63,305 nucleotides of DNA from Pseudomonas sp. Leaf48 (GCF_001421885.1 NZ_LMLH01000001.1:379196-442500); one strand, 5' to 3'. Shown: positions 45,338 to 58,509, numbered from the stretch's first letter. Notes: generated from the sequence alone by a model not told the origin. Numbers and translations: made by a program.

Positions 45338-46357
45338 ATGCTGGTGATGCGCCCCGCGCAAATGGCTGATCTGGGCGAGGTACAGCGTCTGGCTGCGGAC
45401 AGCCCGATTGGTGTCACTTCCTTGCCGGATGACGTTGAACGCCTGAGCGACAAGATCGCCGCGAGCGAAGCCTCGTTCGCCGCCGAAGTAAGCTTCAACG
45501 GCGAAGAGAGTTATTTCTTCGTCCTCGAAGACACCGCCACCGGCAAACTCGCCGGTTGCTCGGCCATCGTCGCGTCGGCCGGTTATTCCGAGCCGTTCTA
45601 CAGCTTTCGCAACGAAACCTTCGTGCACGCCTCTCGCGAGCTGAAGATTCACAACAAGATCCACGTGCTCTCCCAGTGCCACGACCTGACCGGCAACAGC
45701 CTGCTGACCAGTTTCTACGTGCAGCGCGAGCTGGTGGGTTCGCCGTGGTCGGAACTCAATTCCCGCGGCCGTCTGCTATTCGTGGCCAGCCATCCCGAGC
45801 GCTTTGCCGATTCGGTGGTGACCGAGATCGTCGGTTACAGCGATGAAAACGGCGATTCGCCATTCTGGGACGCCATCGGCCGCAACTTCTTCGACCTCAA
45901 CTACGCTGAAGCCGAGCGTCTGTGCGGCCTGAAGAGCCGGACGTTCCTTGCCGAACTGATGCCGCATTACCCGATCTATGTGCCGCTGCTGCCGGACTCC
46001 GCTCAAGAGGCGATGGGCCAGGTGCATCCACGGGCGCAGATCACCTTCGACATCCTGATGCGTGAAGGCTTTGAGACCGATCACTACATCGACATTTTCG
46101 ACGGCGGCCCGACCTTGCACGCCCGCGTCTCGGGGATCCGTTCGATCGCCCAGAGCCGTGTGGTGCCGGTAAAGATCGGCGAGCCAGTCAAAGGTGTCGG
46201 TCGCCAGTACCTGGTGTCCAACGCCCAGTTGCAGGATTACCGCGCGGTGATGCTCGAGCTCGATTACGCGCCGGGCAAACCCGTGACCCTGGACCTGGAA
46301 GCGGCCGAAGCCCTGGGTGTCGGCGAAGGTGCCAGCGTGCGCCTGGTAGCCGTTTAA
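45338..46357 (+). CDS. aruF: Arginine/ornithine N-succinyltransferase subunit alpha
   Basis: The 339-residue AstA-type GNAT enzyme has the block FRNETFVHASRELKIHNKIH and the motif NSLLTSFYVQRELVGSPWSE. It transfers succinyl from succinyl-CoA to the alpha-amino group of arginine or ornithine, the first AST step, as a heterodimer with AruG. AAGGAG precedes the ATG. The start is 299 bases after aruC, with the inverted repeat between. Confidence 0.95.
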   Translation: MLVMRPAQMADLGEVQRLAADSPIGVTSLPDDVERLSDKIAASEASFAAEVSFNGEESYFFVLEDTATGKLAGCSAIVASAGYSEPFYSFRNETFVHASRELKIHNKIHVLSQCHDLTGNSLLTSFYVQRELVGSPWSELNSRGRLLFVASHPERFADSVVTEIVGYSDENGDSPFWDAIGRNFFDLNYAEAERLCGLKSRTFLAELMPHYPIYVPLLPDSAQEAMGQVHPRAQITFDILMREGFETDHYIDIFDGGPTLHARVSGIRSIAQSRVVPVKIGEPVKGVGRQYLVSNAQLQDYRAVMLELDYAPGKPVTLDLEAAEALGVGEGASVRLVAV

Positions 46358-46425
46358 AACGCCTGAGTTTCCTGCAAAGCAGCGAGTTTCACGGGTGGCG
46401 CAAGCGGCCCGTTTGAGGAGATAGC

Positions 46426-48917
<2,492 letters not shown>

Positions 48918-48921
48918 CGCC

Positions 48922-49014
48922 CATTCGCGAGCAAGCCCGCTCCCACAGGAGTTGCGTCGAACACAAAATGTGTGAGCACCTCTGAACCTGTGGGAGCTGG
49001 CTTGCCAGCGAAGG
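48922..49014. repeat. REP doublet inside the ast operon
   Basis: ATTCGCGAGCAAGCCCGCTC then CCACA and the inverted but diverged TGTGGGAGCTGGCTTGCCAG then CGAAGG. It lies between astD and astB. Confidence 0.85.
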
Positions 49015-49080
49015 CCGCGACTCGGTCTAAAAGAATTGTTACCTGAGCCTATAACAACAGATTCTCGTGGAGCCTCGCTG

Positions 49081-50427
49081 ATGAAATCCTATGAAGTCAA
49101 TTTTGACGGTCTAGTGGGGCCGACCCATAACTACGGCGGCCTGTCCTACGGCAACGTCGCGTCCCAGAGCAACAGCCAGCAGTCCTCCAACCCCAAGGAA
49201 GCGGCGCTGCAAGGCCTGGCAAAAATGAAAGCGCTGATGGAAATGGGCTTTCAGCAAGGCGTGCTGGCGCCGCAAGAGCGCCCGGATGTGGCCGCGCTGC
49301 GTCGCCTGGGTTTCAGCGGTAGCGACGCTCAAGTGATCGAGCGCGCCGCCAAAGAAGCGATGCCGCTGCTGGTTGCCAGTTGCTCGGCGTCGAGCATGTG
49401 GGTGGCCAACGCCGCCACAGTCAGCCCGAGCGCCGACACCGCTGATGGTCGCGTGCATTTCACCGCCGCCAACCTCAACTGCAAATACCACCGCAGCATT
49501 GAGCACCCGACCACCAGCCGCGTGCTGGGGGCGATGTTCGCCGATCAGAAGCACTTCGCCCATCACGCTGCCTTGCCAGCCGTGGCGCAGTTCGGTGACG
49601 AAGGCGCGGCGAACCACACGCGCTTCTGCCGCGAGTACGGCGAAGCCGGCGTCGAATTCTTCGTTTTTGGTCGCAGTGCATTCGACACCCGCTACCCGGC
49701 ACCGCAGAAATACCCGGCGCGCCAGACCCTCGAAGCGTCCCAGGCCGTTGCTCGCCTGCACGGCTTGAGCGATGACGGTGTGGTCTACGGCCAGCAGAAT
49801 CCGTCGGTGATCGATCAGGGCGTGTTCCACAACGACGTGATCGCCGTGGGCAATGGCGAGGTGTTGTTCTATCACGAGGACGCCTTCCTCGAGACCGAAA
49901 AGATGCTCGCTGAACTGCAGAGCAAACTCGCTAAAGTCGGTGGGAAGTTTCAGTCGGTCTGTGTTCCGCGTTCTGCGGTCAGCGTCGATGACGCGGTTCG
50001 TTCCTACCTGTTCAATAGCCAGCTGCTGTCGCGTCCTGACGGCTCCATGCTGTTGATCGTGCCGGAAGAATGCCGTGGCAACGAGCGCGTCTGGCAGTAC
50101 CTGCAAGGTTTGACCAGCTCCGGCGGCCTGATCCGCGAGGTCAAAGTCTTCGATCTCAAGCAGAGCATGCAGAACGGCGGTGGCCCGGCTTGCCTGCGGC
50201 TGCGCGTCGCACTCAACGAAACCGAACTGGCGGCCGTCAACCCAGGGGTTATCATGACGGCACCGTTGTACGGCACACTGACCGAATGGGTCGAAAAGCA
50301 CTACCGCGACCGCATGGCCGAAAGCGATCTGGCGGACCCGCAGTTGCTGCTTGAGTGCCGGACGGCACTGGATGAACTGACGCAAATCCTTAAACTGGGC
50401 GCGGTTTATCCATTCCAGATCAATTGA
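49081..50427 (+). CDS. astB: N-succinylarginine dihydrolase
   Basis: The 448-residue AstB hydrolyses succinylarginine to succinylornithine, CO2 and two ammonia molecules. It begins [20 protein letters not shown] and contains [20 protein letters not shown], a block of this pentein-fold family. I chose the ATG at 49081 for its GTGGAGC; an ATG 15 codons earlier would extend into the leader. Confidence 0.95.
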   Translation: MKSYEVNFDGLVGPTHNYGGLSYGNVASQSNSQQSSNPKEAALQGLAKMKALMEMGFQQGVLAPQERPDVAALRRLGFSGSDAQVIERAAKEAMPLLVASCSASSMWVANAATVSPSADTADGRVHFTAANLNCKYHRSIEHPTTSRVLGAMFADQKHFAHHAALPAVAQFGDEGAANHTRFCREYGEAGVEFFVFGRSAFDTRYPAPQKYPARQTLEASQAVARLHGLSDDGVVYGQQNPSVIDQGVFHNDVIAVGNGEVLFYHEDAFLETEKMLAELQSKLAKVGGKFQSVCVPRSAVSVDDAVRSYLFNSQLLSRPDGSMLLIVPEECRGNERVWQYLQGLTSSGGLIREVKVFDLKQSMQNGGGPACLRLRVALNETELAAVNPGVIMTAPLYGTLTEWVEKHYRDRMAESDLADPQLLLECRTALDELTQILKLGAVYPFQIN

Positions 50428-50488
50428 TCGTCGGTGCGCTGCCCTGTGTGGCCGCGCGCCGTTTCATCTCCAATGAGAGCGTAAAGAC

Positions 50489-50779
50489 ATGAGCGATTCC
50501 CTGCAGCTGATCCTTGAAGACACCGACGGCACGCAACTGGAAACTTCCTGCACCCGCGTCGCGGTCATGTGGCAAGGCAAGGAGCTGTGGATTCAGCAGG
50601 ACGGCCGTGGCCAGCTGCTGATCGGCGTGGACGTTGAAGAAGGCGACGAAGAGTACGCCAACCTGCTGCTGCGCCCGTTGGCGACTAATCTGGTAAGTCT
50701 GCAACTGGAAATGGAACCGGCTGACCTCGGCGACGACGAGGACCACGTGCACGGCCCGGATTGCAACCACGACCATTAA
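50489..50779 (+). CDS. Conserved small protein of the ast operon, His-rich C-terminus
   Basis: The 96-residue protein has a beta-rich body ([40 protein letters not shown]) and ends [15 protein letters not shown]. The four histidines and one Cys at the tail may bind a metal. It lies between astB and astE and is kept at this position in other Pseudomonas (compare PA0900); its function is unknown. Confidence 0.85.
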   Translation: MSDSLQLILEDTDGTQLETSCTRVAVMWQGKELWIQQDGRGQLLIGVDVEEGDEEYANLLLRPLATNLVSLQLEMEPADLGDDEDHVHGPDCNHDH

Positions 50780-50790
50780 GGAACCGCTCT

Positions 50791-51801
50791 ATGCTCGCCC
50801 TCGGCAAACTGCTTGAACTGACCCTCGCCGGCCGCGAACCGGCGGAGAAGACTCAACTGACTGTCGAAGGCGTGCGGATGCGCTGGTTGAGCGAAGGTGC
50901 GCTGGAAGTCCGGCCACCGCAAGCGCGTGACAACGGCCTGGACCTGCTGCTGTCGGCGGGCATCCATGGCAACGAAACAGCGCCGATCGAGTTGCTCGAC
51001 CGCCTGTTGCACGACATCGCCCGTGGCGACCTCAAGCCGCGCGCTCGCATTCTGTTCCTGTTCGGCAACCCCGAAGCGATTCGCAAGGGCGAGCGTTTCG
51101 TCGAGCAGGACGTCAATCGGCTGTTCAACGGCCGTCATGAACAAAGCAGTGGCTGCGAAGCCCTGCGCGCCTGTGAACTGGAACGCCTGGCGGCGAGCTT
51201 CTTCAGCCTGCCGGATCGCCAGCGCCTGCACTATGACTTGCACACAGCGATTCGCGGCTCGAAGATCGAGCAGTTCGCCTTGTATCCCTGGAAAGAAGAC
51301 CGCCAGCATTCGCGTCTGGAGCTGGCACGTTTGCGCGCCGCCGGCATGCAAGCGGTGCTGCTGCAGAACAAGCCGTCCATCGTCTTCAGTTCCTACACCT
51401 ACGACAAGCTCGGTGCCGAGTCCTTCACCCTTGAACTGGGCAAGGCGCGGCCGTTCGGGCAGAACTCGGGGGTCAATGTTTCCTTGCTGGAAAACCGCCT
51501 GAAACAGATCATCGAAGGCACCGAGCCGGAAATGAGTGAAGAGGCGCTCGATGGTTTGCAGCTATTCAGTGTGGCGCGGGAAATCATCAAGCACAGCGAC
51601 AGCTTCCGCCTGAACCTGCCGGTGGATGTCGAGAATTTTTCCGAGCTGGAAGTGGGTTACCTGTTGGCGGAAGACATCGCCAATACCCGCTGGATCATCG
51701 AAGAGCAGGGCGCGCGGATCATCTTCCCCAACCCCAAGGTGAAAAACGGCCTGCGTGCCGGCATCCTGGTGGTGCCGACCACCGACGAAAACCTGGCTTA
51801 A
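50791..51801 (+). CDS. astE: Succinylglutamate desuccinylase
   Basis: The 336-residue zinc hydrolase releases glutamate and succinate, the last AST step. Zinc ligands appear in [12 protein letters not shown] (His, Glu) and the His in [14 protein letters not shown] chose the ATG at 50791 ([14 protein letters not shown]), with AAGGAA upstream. It ends the operon; a REP pair follows. Confidence 0.95.
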   Translation: MLALGKLLELTLAGREPAEKTQLTVEGVRMRWLSEGALEVRPPQARDNGLDLLLSAGIHGNETAPIELLDRLLHDIARGDLKPRARILFLFGNPEAIRKGERFVEQDVNRLFNGRHEQSSGCEALRACELERLAASFFSLPDRQRLHYDLHTAIRGSKIEQFALYPWKEDRQHSRLELARLRAAGMQAVLLQNKPSIVFSSYTYDKLGAESFTLELGKARPFGQNSGVNVSLLENRLKQIIEGTEPEMSEEALDGLQLFSVAREIIKHSDSFRLNLPVDVENFSELEVGYLLAEDIANTRWIIEEQGARIIFPNPKVKNGLRAGILVVPTTDENLA

Positions 51802-51818
51802 GACCAATACAAAACCCA

Positions 51819-51908
51819 TGTGGGAGCGGGCTTGCTCGCGAAGACGGATTCACATTCAACGCATTCGTTGAATGTAAAATCGCTTTCGCGAGCAAGCCCG
51901 CTCCCACA
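51819..51908. repeat. REP doublet (REPIN-like)
   Basis: TGTGGGAGCGGGCTTGCTCG then CGAAGACGGA; inverse TCGCTTTCGCGAGCAAGCCC then GCTCCCACA. Also contains the short inner hairpin CAACG-CATTC-CGTTG. Confidence 0.92.
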
Positions 51909-51911
51909 TTT

Positions 51912-51944
51912 GATATGGGTGAAGCGAAAGACTTCACCCATATC
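51912..51944. other. 13-bp perfect hairpin downstream of astE and ribH
   Basis: GATATGGGTGAAG and CTTCACCCATATC with the 7-base loop CGAAAGA. It has no T-run but lies between convergent astE and ribH and may stabilise or terminate both. Confidence 0.6.
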
Positions 51945-51957
51945 ACGGGTTCGAGTT

Positions 51958-52467
51958 TTAGACAGCTACCGCACGCGGCTCGGTGCGACGCAGCGCACGT
52001 ATCTTGTGCAGGGTATCGGCACAAGTCTTCGCCGCTTCCTGGCCTTTATGCACGAAATGCTCGAAGAAGAACTTCTGATGTTCTTCGCCGGCATGGAAGT
52101 GGTGCGGGGTCAGGGATACCGAGAACACCGGCACTTCAGTTTCCAGTTGCACCTGCATCAGGCCGCTGACCACCGACTGGGCAACGAACTCGTGACGGTA
52201 GATCCCGCCGTCCACCACCAGGGCGGCGGCAACGATGCCAGCATAACGACCTGTCTTGGCCAGCAACTTGGCGTGCAGGGGCATTTCAAAGGCGCCGCCG
52301 ACTTCGAAGAAGTCGATGTCGGATTCCTGGTAACCCTGGGCAATCATTTCGGCGACGAAGCCTTTACGGCTCTGATCGACAATATCCTTGTGCCAGCAGG
52401 CCTGGATGAACGCTACGCGCTCGCCATGATGGTGTTTGCTTTTGCTATCGATTGCGGTGGGTTGCAT
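51958..52467 (-). CDS. ribH: 6,7-dimethyl-8-ribityllumazine synthase, RibH2 type
   Basis: The 169-residue enzyme condenses ribulose-derived dihydroxybutanone phosphate with the pyrimidine to lumazine, the riboflavin precursor. The blocks GGAFEMPLHAKLLAKTGRYA, ALVVDGGIYRHEFVAQSVVS and SLTPHHF (the catalytic His pair) are conserved, but it is the divergent second type (RibH2) with the start region HHHGERVAFIQACWHKDIVD, unlike the main RibH. AGGAG precedes the ATG at 52467. An FMN riboswitch lies upstream. Confidence 0.9.
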   Translation of the reverse strand: MQPTAIDSKSKHHHGERVAFIQACWHKDIVDQSRKGFVAEMIAQGYQESDIDFFEVGGAFEMPLHAKLLAKTGRYAGIVAAALVVDGGIYRHEFVAQSVVSGLMQVQLETEVPVFSVSLTPHHFHAGEEHQKFFFEHFVHKGQEAAKTCADTLHKIRALRRTEPRAVAV

Positions 52468-52575
52468 GTTCTGACTCCTGTTTGTGTGAAAAACAGGGCT
52501 TATGAATCGAATGGGATTCAAGGGTACGCACGAGCGCAAAAAAAGCCTGCGGGCGGCCCTTCGGTGTCAATCCCG

Positions 52576-52738
52576 TTCTCTCTTCATCCGGACTATGACC
52601 GTCGGCCCCGGGATCACACCGGGTCTGCTGACCTTGTCGTCATGCACAGCCATTGCCGTGCCTGTCGCCAAGCGCTCGCGGGCTATGCGCATTGCGCGCA
52701 ATTACCGCCGGTGGGGAGTTGCACCCCGCCCTGAGAAC
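52576..52738 (-). ncRNA. FMN riboswitch (RFN element)
   Basis: On the minus strand the order is TTCTCAGGGCGGGGTGCAAC, TCCCCACCGGCGGTAATTGC, AGCCCGCGAGCG, GGTCAGCAGACCCGGTG and GACGGTCATAGTCCGGATGA with AGAGAG, the full RFN core with its conserved CCCACCGGCGG and AGCCCGCGAG boxes. It lies 109 bases before the ribH start and would shut down expression at high FMN. Confidence 0.95.
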
Positions 52739-52831
52739 GTTTTTGCCGCCATTATGTTTGGCTGCGCAGCGTTTTTATCACATATTTGCGGTATGCGCAT
52801 GGCCAATACCGGTCAGTCGGGGTGTACAACC

Positions 52832-52921
52832 TGTGGGAGCGGGCTTGCTCGCGAAGACGGTTTAGCATCCAACGCAAATGTTGACTGTCAGTGCGCCTTC
52901 GTGAGCAAGCCCGCTCCCACA
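52832..52921. repeat. REP doublet (REPIN-like)
   Basis: TGTGGGAGCGGGCTTGCTCG then CGAAGACGGT, and GCGCCTTCGTGAGCAAGCCC then GCTCCCACA with one base change. Confidence 0.92.
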
Positions 52922-53031
52922 TGGATTGTGCTTTCCTGACTTTTCCTCGTTCAAGGCTTGATTATTGGCCGGCATGCCCGCAGTAATTCTTTCCTGAAAG
53001 GGATTTCCCCCTGCTTACCGAGGCCAGATTC

Positions 53032-54036
53032 ATGAGTGTTATTGATCTTCGCAGCGACACCGTCACCCAACCTTGCGCCGGCATGCTCGAGGCAATGACC
53101 AAGGCCGCCACCGGTGATGACGTGTATGGCGAAGATCCGACGGTCAATCAGTTGGAAGCCGAACTGGCCCGGCGCCTGGGTTTTGCCGCGGCACTGTTCG
53201 TGCCGACCGGCACCATGAGCAACTTGCTCGGCCTGATGGCCCACTGCGGTCGCGGTGACGAATACATCGTCGGTCAGCAAGCCCACACCTATAAATACGA
53301 GGGTGGTGGTGCTGCGGTGCTCGGCTCGATCCAGCCGCAGCCGCTGGAAGTGCAGGCCGATGGCTCGCTGGACCTGTCCCAGGTGGCGGCAGCGATCAAG
53401 CCTGACGACTTTCACTTCGCCCGCACGCGTTTGCTGGCCCTGGAAAACACCATGCAGGGTAAGGTTTTGCCCCTGGATTACCTGGCTCAAGCGCGCAGTT
53501 TTACCCGCGACCACGGGTTGCAATTGCACCTGGACGGCGCACGGCTGTACAACGCGGCGGTCAAGCTGGGTGTGGATGCCCGGGAAATCACCGCGCATTT
53601 CGATTCGGTCTCAGTGTGCCTGTCCAAAGGCCTGGGCGCACCGGTCGGTTCGGTGCTGTGCGGCTCGGCCGAGCTGATCGGCAAGGCCCGGCGCCTGCGC
53701 AAGATGGTCGGTGGCGGCATGCGTCAGGCCGGAATTCTCGCGGCGGCAGGCCTGTATGCGCTGGATAACAACGTAGAACGCCTGGCCGATGACCATGCCA
53801 ACGCGCAAATGCTGGCCGAAGGCCTGCGCGGGGCGGGGTTCGAGGTCGAGCCGGTACAGACCAACATGGTTTACGTCGCCATGGGCGACAAAGCCGAGGC
53901 CATCAAGGCGTTTGCCGCCGAGCGCGGGATCAAGCTCAGCGCGGCCGCACGTCTGCGCATGGTTACGCACATGGACGTCAGCCGCGCGCAAATAGAGCAG
54001 GTCGTCGCGGCATTCGTCGACTTTTCCCACAAGTAA
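53032..54036 (+). CDS. ltaE: Low-specificity L-threonine aldolase
   Basis: The 334-residue PLP enzyme cleaves L-threonine and allo-threonine to glycine and acetaldehyde. It begins [20 protein letters not shown] and has [19 protein letters not shown] with the PLP lysine, and the [13 protein letters not shown] block that holds the PLP Asp. It keeps its usual Pseudomonas place before alaS. Confidence 0.92.
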   Translation: MSVIDLRSDTVTQPCAGMLEAMTKAATGDDVYGEDPTVNQLEAELARRLGFAAALFVPTGTMSNLLGLMAHCGRGDEYIVGQQAHTYKYEGGGAAVLGSIQPQPLEVQADGSLDLSQVAAAIKPDDFHFARTRLLALENTMQGKVLPLDYLAQARSFTRDHGLQLHLDGARLYNAAVKLGVDAREITAHFDSVSVCLSKGLGAPVGSVLCGSAELIGKARRLRKMVGGGMRQAGILAAAGLYALDNNVERLADDHANAQMLAEGLRGAGFEVEPVQTNMVYVAMGDKAEAIKAFAAERGIKLSAAARLRMVTHMDVSRAQIEQVVAAFVDFSHK

Positions 54037-54102
54037 CAGGGTTAGCGGTCCAATTGACCGTTTCTATCGTATAAACACGCTGTACCCCGCGCGCAGGGCC
54101 GA

Positions 54103-54108
54103 TATAAT
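54103..54108 (+). promoter_or_regulatory. Candidate alaS -10 box
   Basis: Exact TATAAT in GATATAATGCGGCC; the -35 is weak. About 75 bases before the alaS start. Confidence 0.4.
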
Positions 54109-54182
54109 GCGGCCCTTTGCCGTCGCTTCGTCTGTTGACGTTTCGAACAGGCCTTTGGCCGCAGCCTCCGTGGAAGAACCTA

Positions 54183-56801
54183 ATGAAAAGCGCAGAAATC
54201 CGTGAAGCCTTCCTTCGCTTCTTCGAAGAGCAAGGCCACACCCGTGTAGCCTCCAGCTCTTTGATTCCGGGCAACGACCCAACCCTGCTGTTCACTAACG
54301 CGGGGATGAACCAGTTCAAGGACTGCTTCCTGGGCCAGGAAAAACGTGCGTACACCCGTGCGACCAGCAGCCAGAAATGCGTGCGTGCCGGTGGCAAGAA
54401 CAGTGACCTGGAAAACGTCGGTTATACCGCTCGTCACCACACGTTCTTCGAAATGCTCGGTAACTTCAGCTTCGGTGACTATTTCAAGCACGACGCGATC
54501 ACCTTTGCCTGGACCTTCCTGACCGGCGTTCTGAAGCTGCCGAAGGAAAAGCTCTGGGTCACCGTCTACGCCTCTGACGACGAAGCGTATGACATCTGGA
54601 CCAAGGAAATCGGCGTGCCGGTCGAGCGCATGATCCGCATCGGCGACAACAAAGGCGCGCCATACGCCTCTGACAACTTCTGGACCATGGGCGACACCGG
54701 CCCGTGCGGCCCGTGCACCGAGATTTTCTACGATCACGGCGACCACATCTGGGGTGGCCCACCGGGCTCGCCGGAAGAAGATGGCGACCGTTACATCGAA
54801 ATCTGGAACAACGTGTTCATGCAGTTCAACCGCACCGCCGATGGCGTGTTGCATCCGTTGCCAGCGCCGTCGGTGGATACCGGCATGGGCCTGGAGCGGA
54901 TCAGTGCGGTGATGCAACACGTCAATTCCAACTACGACATCGACCTGTTCAAGAACCTGCTGAAAGCCTCTGCTGAAGCCATCGGTTGCGAGAATGGCGA
55001 TCAGTCGTCGCTCAAGGTTGTGTCCGACCACATCCGTTCGTGCGGTTTCCTCATCGCCGATGGCGTGCTGCCGTCCAACGAAGGTCGCGGTTATGTACTG
55101 CGTCGGATCATCCGTCGCGCCTGCCGTCACGGTAACAAGCTGGGCGCCACCGGCAGCTTCTTCTACAAGATCGTCGCGGCGCTGGTTGCCGAGATGGGCG
55201 AAGCCTTCCCGGAACTGAAGAAGCAGCAGAGCAACATCGAACGCGTGCTCAAGGCCGAAGAAGAACAGTTCTCCAAGACCCTGGAGCATGGCCTGAAGAT
55301 TCTCGAGCAGGATCTGCTCGAGCTCAAAGGCACCGTGGTGCCGGGCGACGTGGTGTTCAAACTCTACGACACCTACGGTTTCCCGATGGACCTGACCGCG
55401 GACATCGCCCGCGAGCGCAGCCTGACTGTCGACGAAGCCGGTTTTGAACGTGAAATGGAAGCTCAGCGTGTTCGCGCGCGTTCGGCCAGCTCGTTCGGTC
55501 TGGACTACAACACCCTGGTCAAGGTTGATGTGGCCACCGAGTTCACCGGCTACAAAGACACCAGCGGTTCGGCGAAAATTGTCGCTATCTATAAAGAAGG
55601 CCAGTCGGTCGACGTCTTGAATGAAGGCGAAGAGGCGGTAATCGTTCTGAACCAGACGCCGTTCTACGCTGAATCCGGCGGCCAGATCGGCGACTGCGGT
55701 TATCTTCAGGCGGGCAGCGCACGTTTCGACGTGCGCGACACCACCAAGACCGGCGGCGCCTTTCTGCACCACGGTGTGCTGGATTCGGGTAGCCTGACCA
55801 TCGGCGCGCCGGTGGAAACCCACGTGGATGCCGAGGTGCGTCATGCGACTTCGTTGAACCACTCGGCCACCCACTTGCTGCACGCCGCATTGCGTCAGGT
55901 ATTGGGCGAGCACGTTCAGCAGAAAGGTTCGTTGGTTGATAGCCAGCGCCTGCGCTTCGACTTCAGCCACTTCGAGGCAATCAAGCCGGAACAGCTGAAG
56001 GCCCTGGAAGACATCGTCAACGCCGAGATTCGCAAGAACTCCGCCGTCGAGACCGAAGAAACCGATATCGAAACCGCGAAGAAGAAGGGCGCCATGGCGC
56101 TGTTCGGCGAGAAGTACGGCGACGACGTGCGCGTGCTGAGCATGGGCGGCGATTTCTCGGTCGAGCTGTGCGGTGGTATCCATGCCAACCGTACCGGCGA
56201 CATCGGCCTGCTGAAGATTATCAGCGAAGGCGGTGTGGCATCGGGTGTGCGGCGTATCGAGGCAGTCACCGGTGCTGCGGCACTGGCCTACTTGAACGCG
56301 GCAGAAGAACAACTCAAGGAAGCGGCCAACCTGGTCAAGGGTAGCCGCGACAACCTGATCGACAAGCTGTCAGCCGTGCTGGAGCGCAACCGTCTGCTGG
56401 AGAAACAACTCGAGCAACTGCAAGCCAAGGCTGCCAGCGCTGCGGGCGACGATCTGTCGGCCCAGGCCCTGGACGTCAAGGGCGTGAAAGTGCTGGCCGT
56501 GCGTCTGGACGGTCAGGATGGCAAGGCGCTGTTGGCGCTGGTCGATCAACTGAAAAACAAACTCGGCCGCGCAGTGATCCTGCTCGGCAGTGTCCATGAG
56601 GAGAAGGTCGTTCTGGTTGCAGGCGTAACCAAAGACCTGACTGGCCAACTCAAAGCCGGTGATTTGATGAAGCAAGCCGCTGCGGCAGTGGGCGGGAAGG
56701 GCGGTGGTCGTCCAGACATGGCGCAGGGCGGCGGTACCGACGCTGGCGCACTGGATGGTGCATTGGCCCTGACCGTTCCATTTGTAGAGCAGGGTCTATA
56801 A
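54183..56801 (+). CDS. alaS: Alanine-tRNA ligase
   Basis: The 872-residue class II synthetase charges tRNA-Ala. It has the N-terminal catalytic block ([40 protein letters not shown]), the editing-domain zinc motif [13 protein letters not shown] with later [11 protein letters not shown], and a C-terminal DHHA1 region ([17 protein letters not shown]). The ATG at 54183 is preferred, 22 codons after an earlier in-frame ATG. Confidence 0.97.
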   Translation: MKSAEIREAFLRFFEEQGHTRVASSSLIPGNDPTLLFTNAGMNQFKDCFLGQEKRAYTRATSSQKCVRAGGKNSDLENVGYTARHHTFFEMLGNFSFGDYFKHDAITFAWTFLTGVLKLPKEKLWVTVYASDDEAYDIWTKEIGVPVERMIRIGDNKGAPYASDNFWTMGDTGPCGPCTEIFYDHGDHIWGGPPGSPEEDGDRYIEIWNNVFMQFNRTADGVLHPLPAPSVDTGMGLERISAVMQHVNSNYDIDLFKNLLKASAEAIGCENGDQSSLKVVSDHIRSCGFLIADGVLPSNEGRGYVLRRIIRRACRHGNKLGATGSFFYKIVAALVAEMGEAFPELKKQQSNIERVLKAEEEQFSKTLEHGLKILEQDLLELKGTVVPGDVVFKLYDTYGFPMDLTADIARERSLTVDEAGFEREMEAQRVRARSASSFGLDYNTLVKVDVATEFTGYKDTSGSAKIVAIYKEGQSVDVLNEGEEAVIVLNQTPFYAESGGQIGDCGYLQAGSARFDVRDTTKTGGAFLHHGVLDSGSLTIGAPVETHVDAEVRHATSLNHSATHLLHAALRQVLGEHVQQKGSLVDSQRLRFDFSHFEAIKPEQLKALEDIVNAEIRKNSAVETEETDIETAKKKGAMALFGEKYGDDVRVLSMGGDFSVELCGGIHANRTGDIGLLKIISEGGVASGVRRIEAVTGAAALAYLNAAEEQLKEAANLVKGSRDNLIDKLSAVLERNRLLEKQLEQLQAKAASAAGDDLSAQALDVKGVKVLAVRLDGQDGKALLALVDQLKNKLGRAVILLGSVHEEKVVLVAGVTKDLTGQLKAGDLMKQAAAAVGGKGGGRPDMAQGGGTDAGALDGALALTVPFVEQGL

Positions 56802-56892
56802 GGCAGTGTTTGCGGCCGGCAGTCTAGTGGCTGGCCGCAACGCTGTTTGAGTGATTATTTGGGCGCCCTTCATGGGCAGAGGCGGCTTTGAA

Positions 56893-58134
56893 ATGGCTTT
56901 GATCGTACAGAAATTTGGAGGCACCTCGGTCGGCACTGTCGAGAGAATCGAACAGGTCGCCGACAAGGTTAAGAAATTCCGCGATGCGGGCGATGACCTG
57001 GTGGTTGTGCTGTCTGCAATGAGCGGCGAAACCAACCGTCTGATCGATCTGGCCAAGCAAATCAGTGGTGACGGCCAGCCAGTTCCCCGTGAGCTGGACG
57101 TGATCGTTTCCACCGGTGAACAGGTGACGATTGCCTTGTTGGCCATGGCGCTGATCAAGCGCGGCGTGCCAGCGGTGTCCTACACCGGCAACCAGGTGCG
57201 GATTCTGACGGATAGCGCTCACAATAAAGCGCGTATCCTGCAGATTGATGACCAGAAGATTCGCGGTGACCTGAAGGCCGGTCGTGTAGTCGTTGTCGCC
57301 GGTTTCCAGGGCGTCGACGAGCACGGCAACATCACCACCCTCGGTCGTGGCGGTTCCGACACCACGGGCGTGGCCCTGGCGGCAGCCCTGAAGGCTGACG
57401 AGTGCCAGATCTACACCGACGTCGACGGCGTCTACACCACCGACCCGCGTGTGGTGTCCGTGGCCCAGCGCCTGGACAAGATCACCTTCGAAGAGATGCT
57501 GGAAATGGCCAGCCTCGGTTCCAAGGTGTTGCAGATCCGCGCAGTCGAGTTCGCCGGCAAGTACAACGTTCCGCTGCGCGTACTGCACAGCTTCAAGGAG
57601 GGTCCGGGCACCCTCATTACTATTGATGAAGAGGAAACCATGGAACAGCCGATCATTTCCGGTATCGCTTTCAACCGCGATGAAGCCAAGCTGACCATCC
57701 GTGGCGTGCCAGACATCCCGGGCGTTGCTTTCAAGATTCTCGGCCCGATCAGCGCCGCGAACATCGAAGTCGACATGATCGTGCAGAACGTTGCGCACGA
57801 TAACACCACCGACTTCACCTTCACCGTACACCGCAATGACTACCAGGCCGCGCAAGCGGTGCTGGAAAAAACCGCTGGTGAGCTGGGTGCCCGTGAAGTC
57901 GTGGGCGACACCAAGATCGCCAAGGTCTCGATCGTCGGTGTCGGCATGCGCTCGCACGCAGGCGTCGCCAGCCGCATGTTCGAATCCCTGGCCAAGGAAA
58001 GCATCAACATCCAGATGATCTCGACTTCGGAAATCAAAGTCTCCGTAGTGATCGAAGAGAAGTACCTGGAACTGGCTGTGCGCGCTCTGCACACGGCTTT
58101 CGAACTGGACGCACCGGTCCGCCAGGGCGAGTGA
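56893..58134 (+). CDS. lysC: Aspartate kinase LysC
   Basis: The 413-residue enzyme phosphorylates aspartate, the entry step to lysine, methionine and threonine. It has KFGGTSVGTVERIEQVADKV at the start, the GRGGSDTTGVALAAALKADE block and two C-terminal ACT domains (VPDIPGVAFKILGPISAANI and VGVGMRSHAGVASRMFESLA), which mediate feedback inhibition. I chose the ATG at 56893, 14 codons after the first possible one. A terminator follows. The C-terminal third can also be made from an internal start. Confidence 0.97.
   Translation: MALIVQKFGGTSVGTVERIEQVADKVKKFRDAGDDLVVVLSAMSGETNRLIDLAKQISGDGQPVPRELDVIVSTGEQVTIALLAMALIKRGVPAVSYTGNQVRILTDSAHNKARILQIDDQKIRGDLKAGRVVVVAGFQGVDEHGNITTLGRGGSDTTGVALAAALKADECQIYTDVDGVYTTDPRVVSVAQRLDKITFEEMLEMASLGSKVLQIRAVEFAGKYNVPLRVLHSFKEGPGTLITIDEEETMEQPIISGIAFNRDEAKLTIRGVPDIPGVAFKILGPISAANIEVDMIVQNVAHDNTTDFTFTVHRNDYQAAQAVLEKTAGELGAREVVGDTKIAKVSIVGVGMRSHAGVASRMFESLAKESINIQMISTSEIKVSVVIEEKYLELAVRALHTAFELDAPVRQGE
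57640..58134 (+). CDS. Probable internally initiated beta subunit of aspartate kinase
   Basis: Within lysC the ATG at 57640 (MEQPIISGIAFNRDEAKLTI) has GAGGAA 4-9 bases upstream. This matches the known internal beta-subunit start of LysC enzymes with alpha2beta2 structure. The product, of 164 residues, consists of the two ACT domains. Confidence 0.5.
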   Translation: MEQPIISGIAFNRDEAKLTIRGVPDIPGVAFKILGPISAANIEVDMIVQNVAHDNTTDFTFTVHRNDYQAAQAVLEKTAGELGAREVVGDTKIAKVSIVGVGMRSHAGVASRMFESLAKESINIQMISTSEIKVSVVIEEKYLELAVRALHTAFELDAPVRQGE

Positions 58135-58147
58135 TGCGTTTACCAAT

Positions 58148-58179
58148 GGGCGCGGTCTGACCGCGCCCTTTGTTTTTTT
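58148..58179 (+). terminator. Terminator after lysC
   Basis: GGGCGCGGT-CTG-ACCGCGCCC stem, then TTTGTTTTTTT. Confidence 0.9.
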
Positions 58180-58320
58180 GAATGGCGTGACCCAAGGCTG
58201 TTCTTTTGCTCGCGCTGGTCAATACTCAGGCATGTAGGGCTGCGACCGCTCCGGTTGTGGGTCGAGTGCCTTTTTTTTGCAGACTGTAGTCCCTGAAATG
58301 AAATGCGTGAGGAGAAAGGT

Positions 58321-58509
58321 ATGCTGATTCTGACTCGTCGGTGCGCAGAAAGCCTGATTATCGGTGATGGCGAAATCACCGTGACCGTGCTCGGCGTCAA
58401 AGGAAATCAAGTGCGCATCGGTGTCAACGCCCCTAAAGAGGTTGCGGTCCACCGTGAGGAAATTTACCTGCGTATCAAGAAAGAGAAGGACGAAGAACCA
58501 AGCCATTAA
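58321..58509 (+). CDS. rsmA: Carbon storage regulator RsmA/CsrA
   Basis: The 62-residue RNA-binding dimer regulates mRNA translation (GacA-controlled secondary metabolism and motility). It has the full CsrA sequence [20 protein letters not shown] with [20 protein letters not shown] at the C-terminus; R44 lies in the HREE block. GAGGAGAAAGGT precedes the ATG. A longer start at 58303 would add six residues not in the family. Confidence 0.97.
   Translation: MLILTRRCAESLIIGDGEITVTVLGVKGNQVRIGVNAPKEVAVHREEIYLRIKKEKDEEPSH

Noticed and set aside
54180..56312. 710-codon minus-strand ORF opposite alaS
   Set aside because: It is a shadow of alaS, which is unmistakable on the plus strand.
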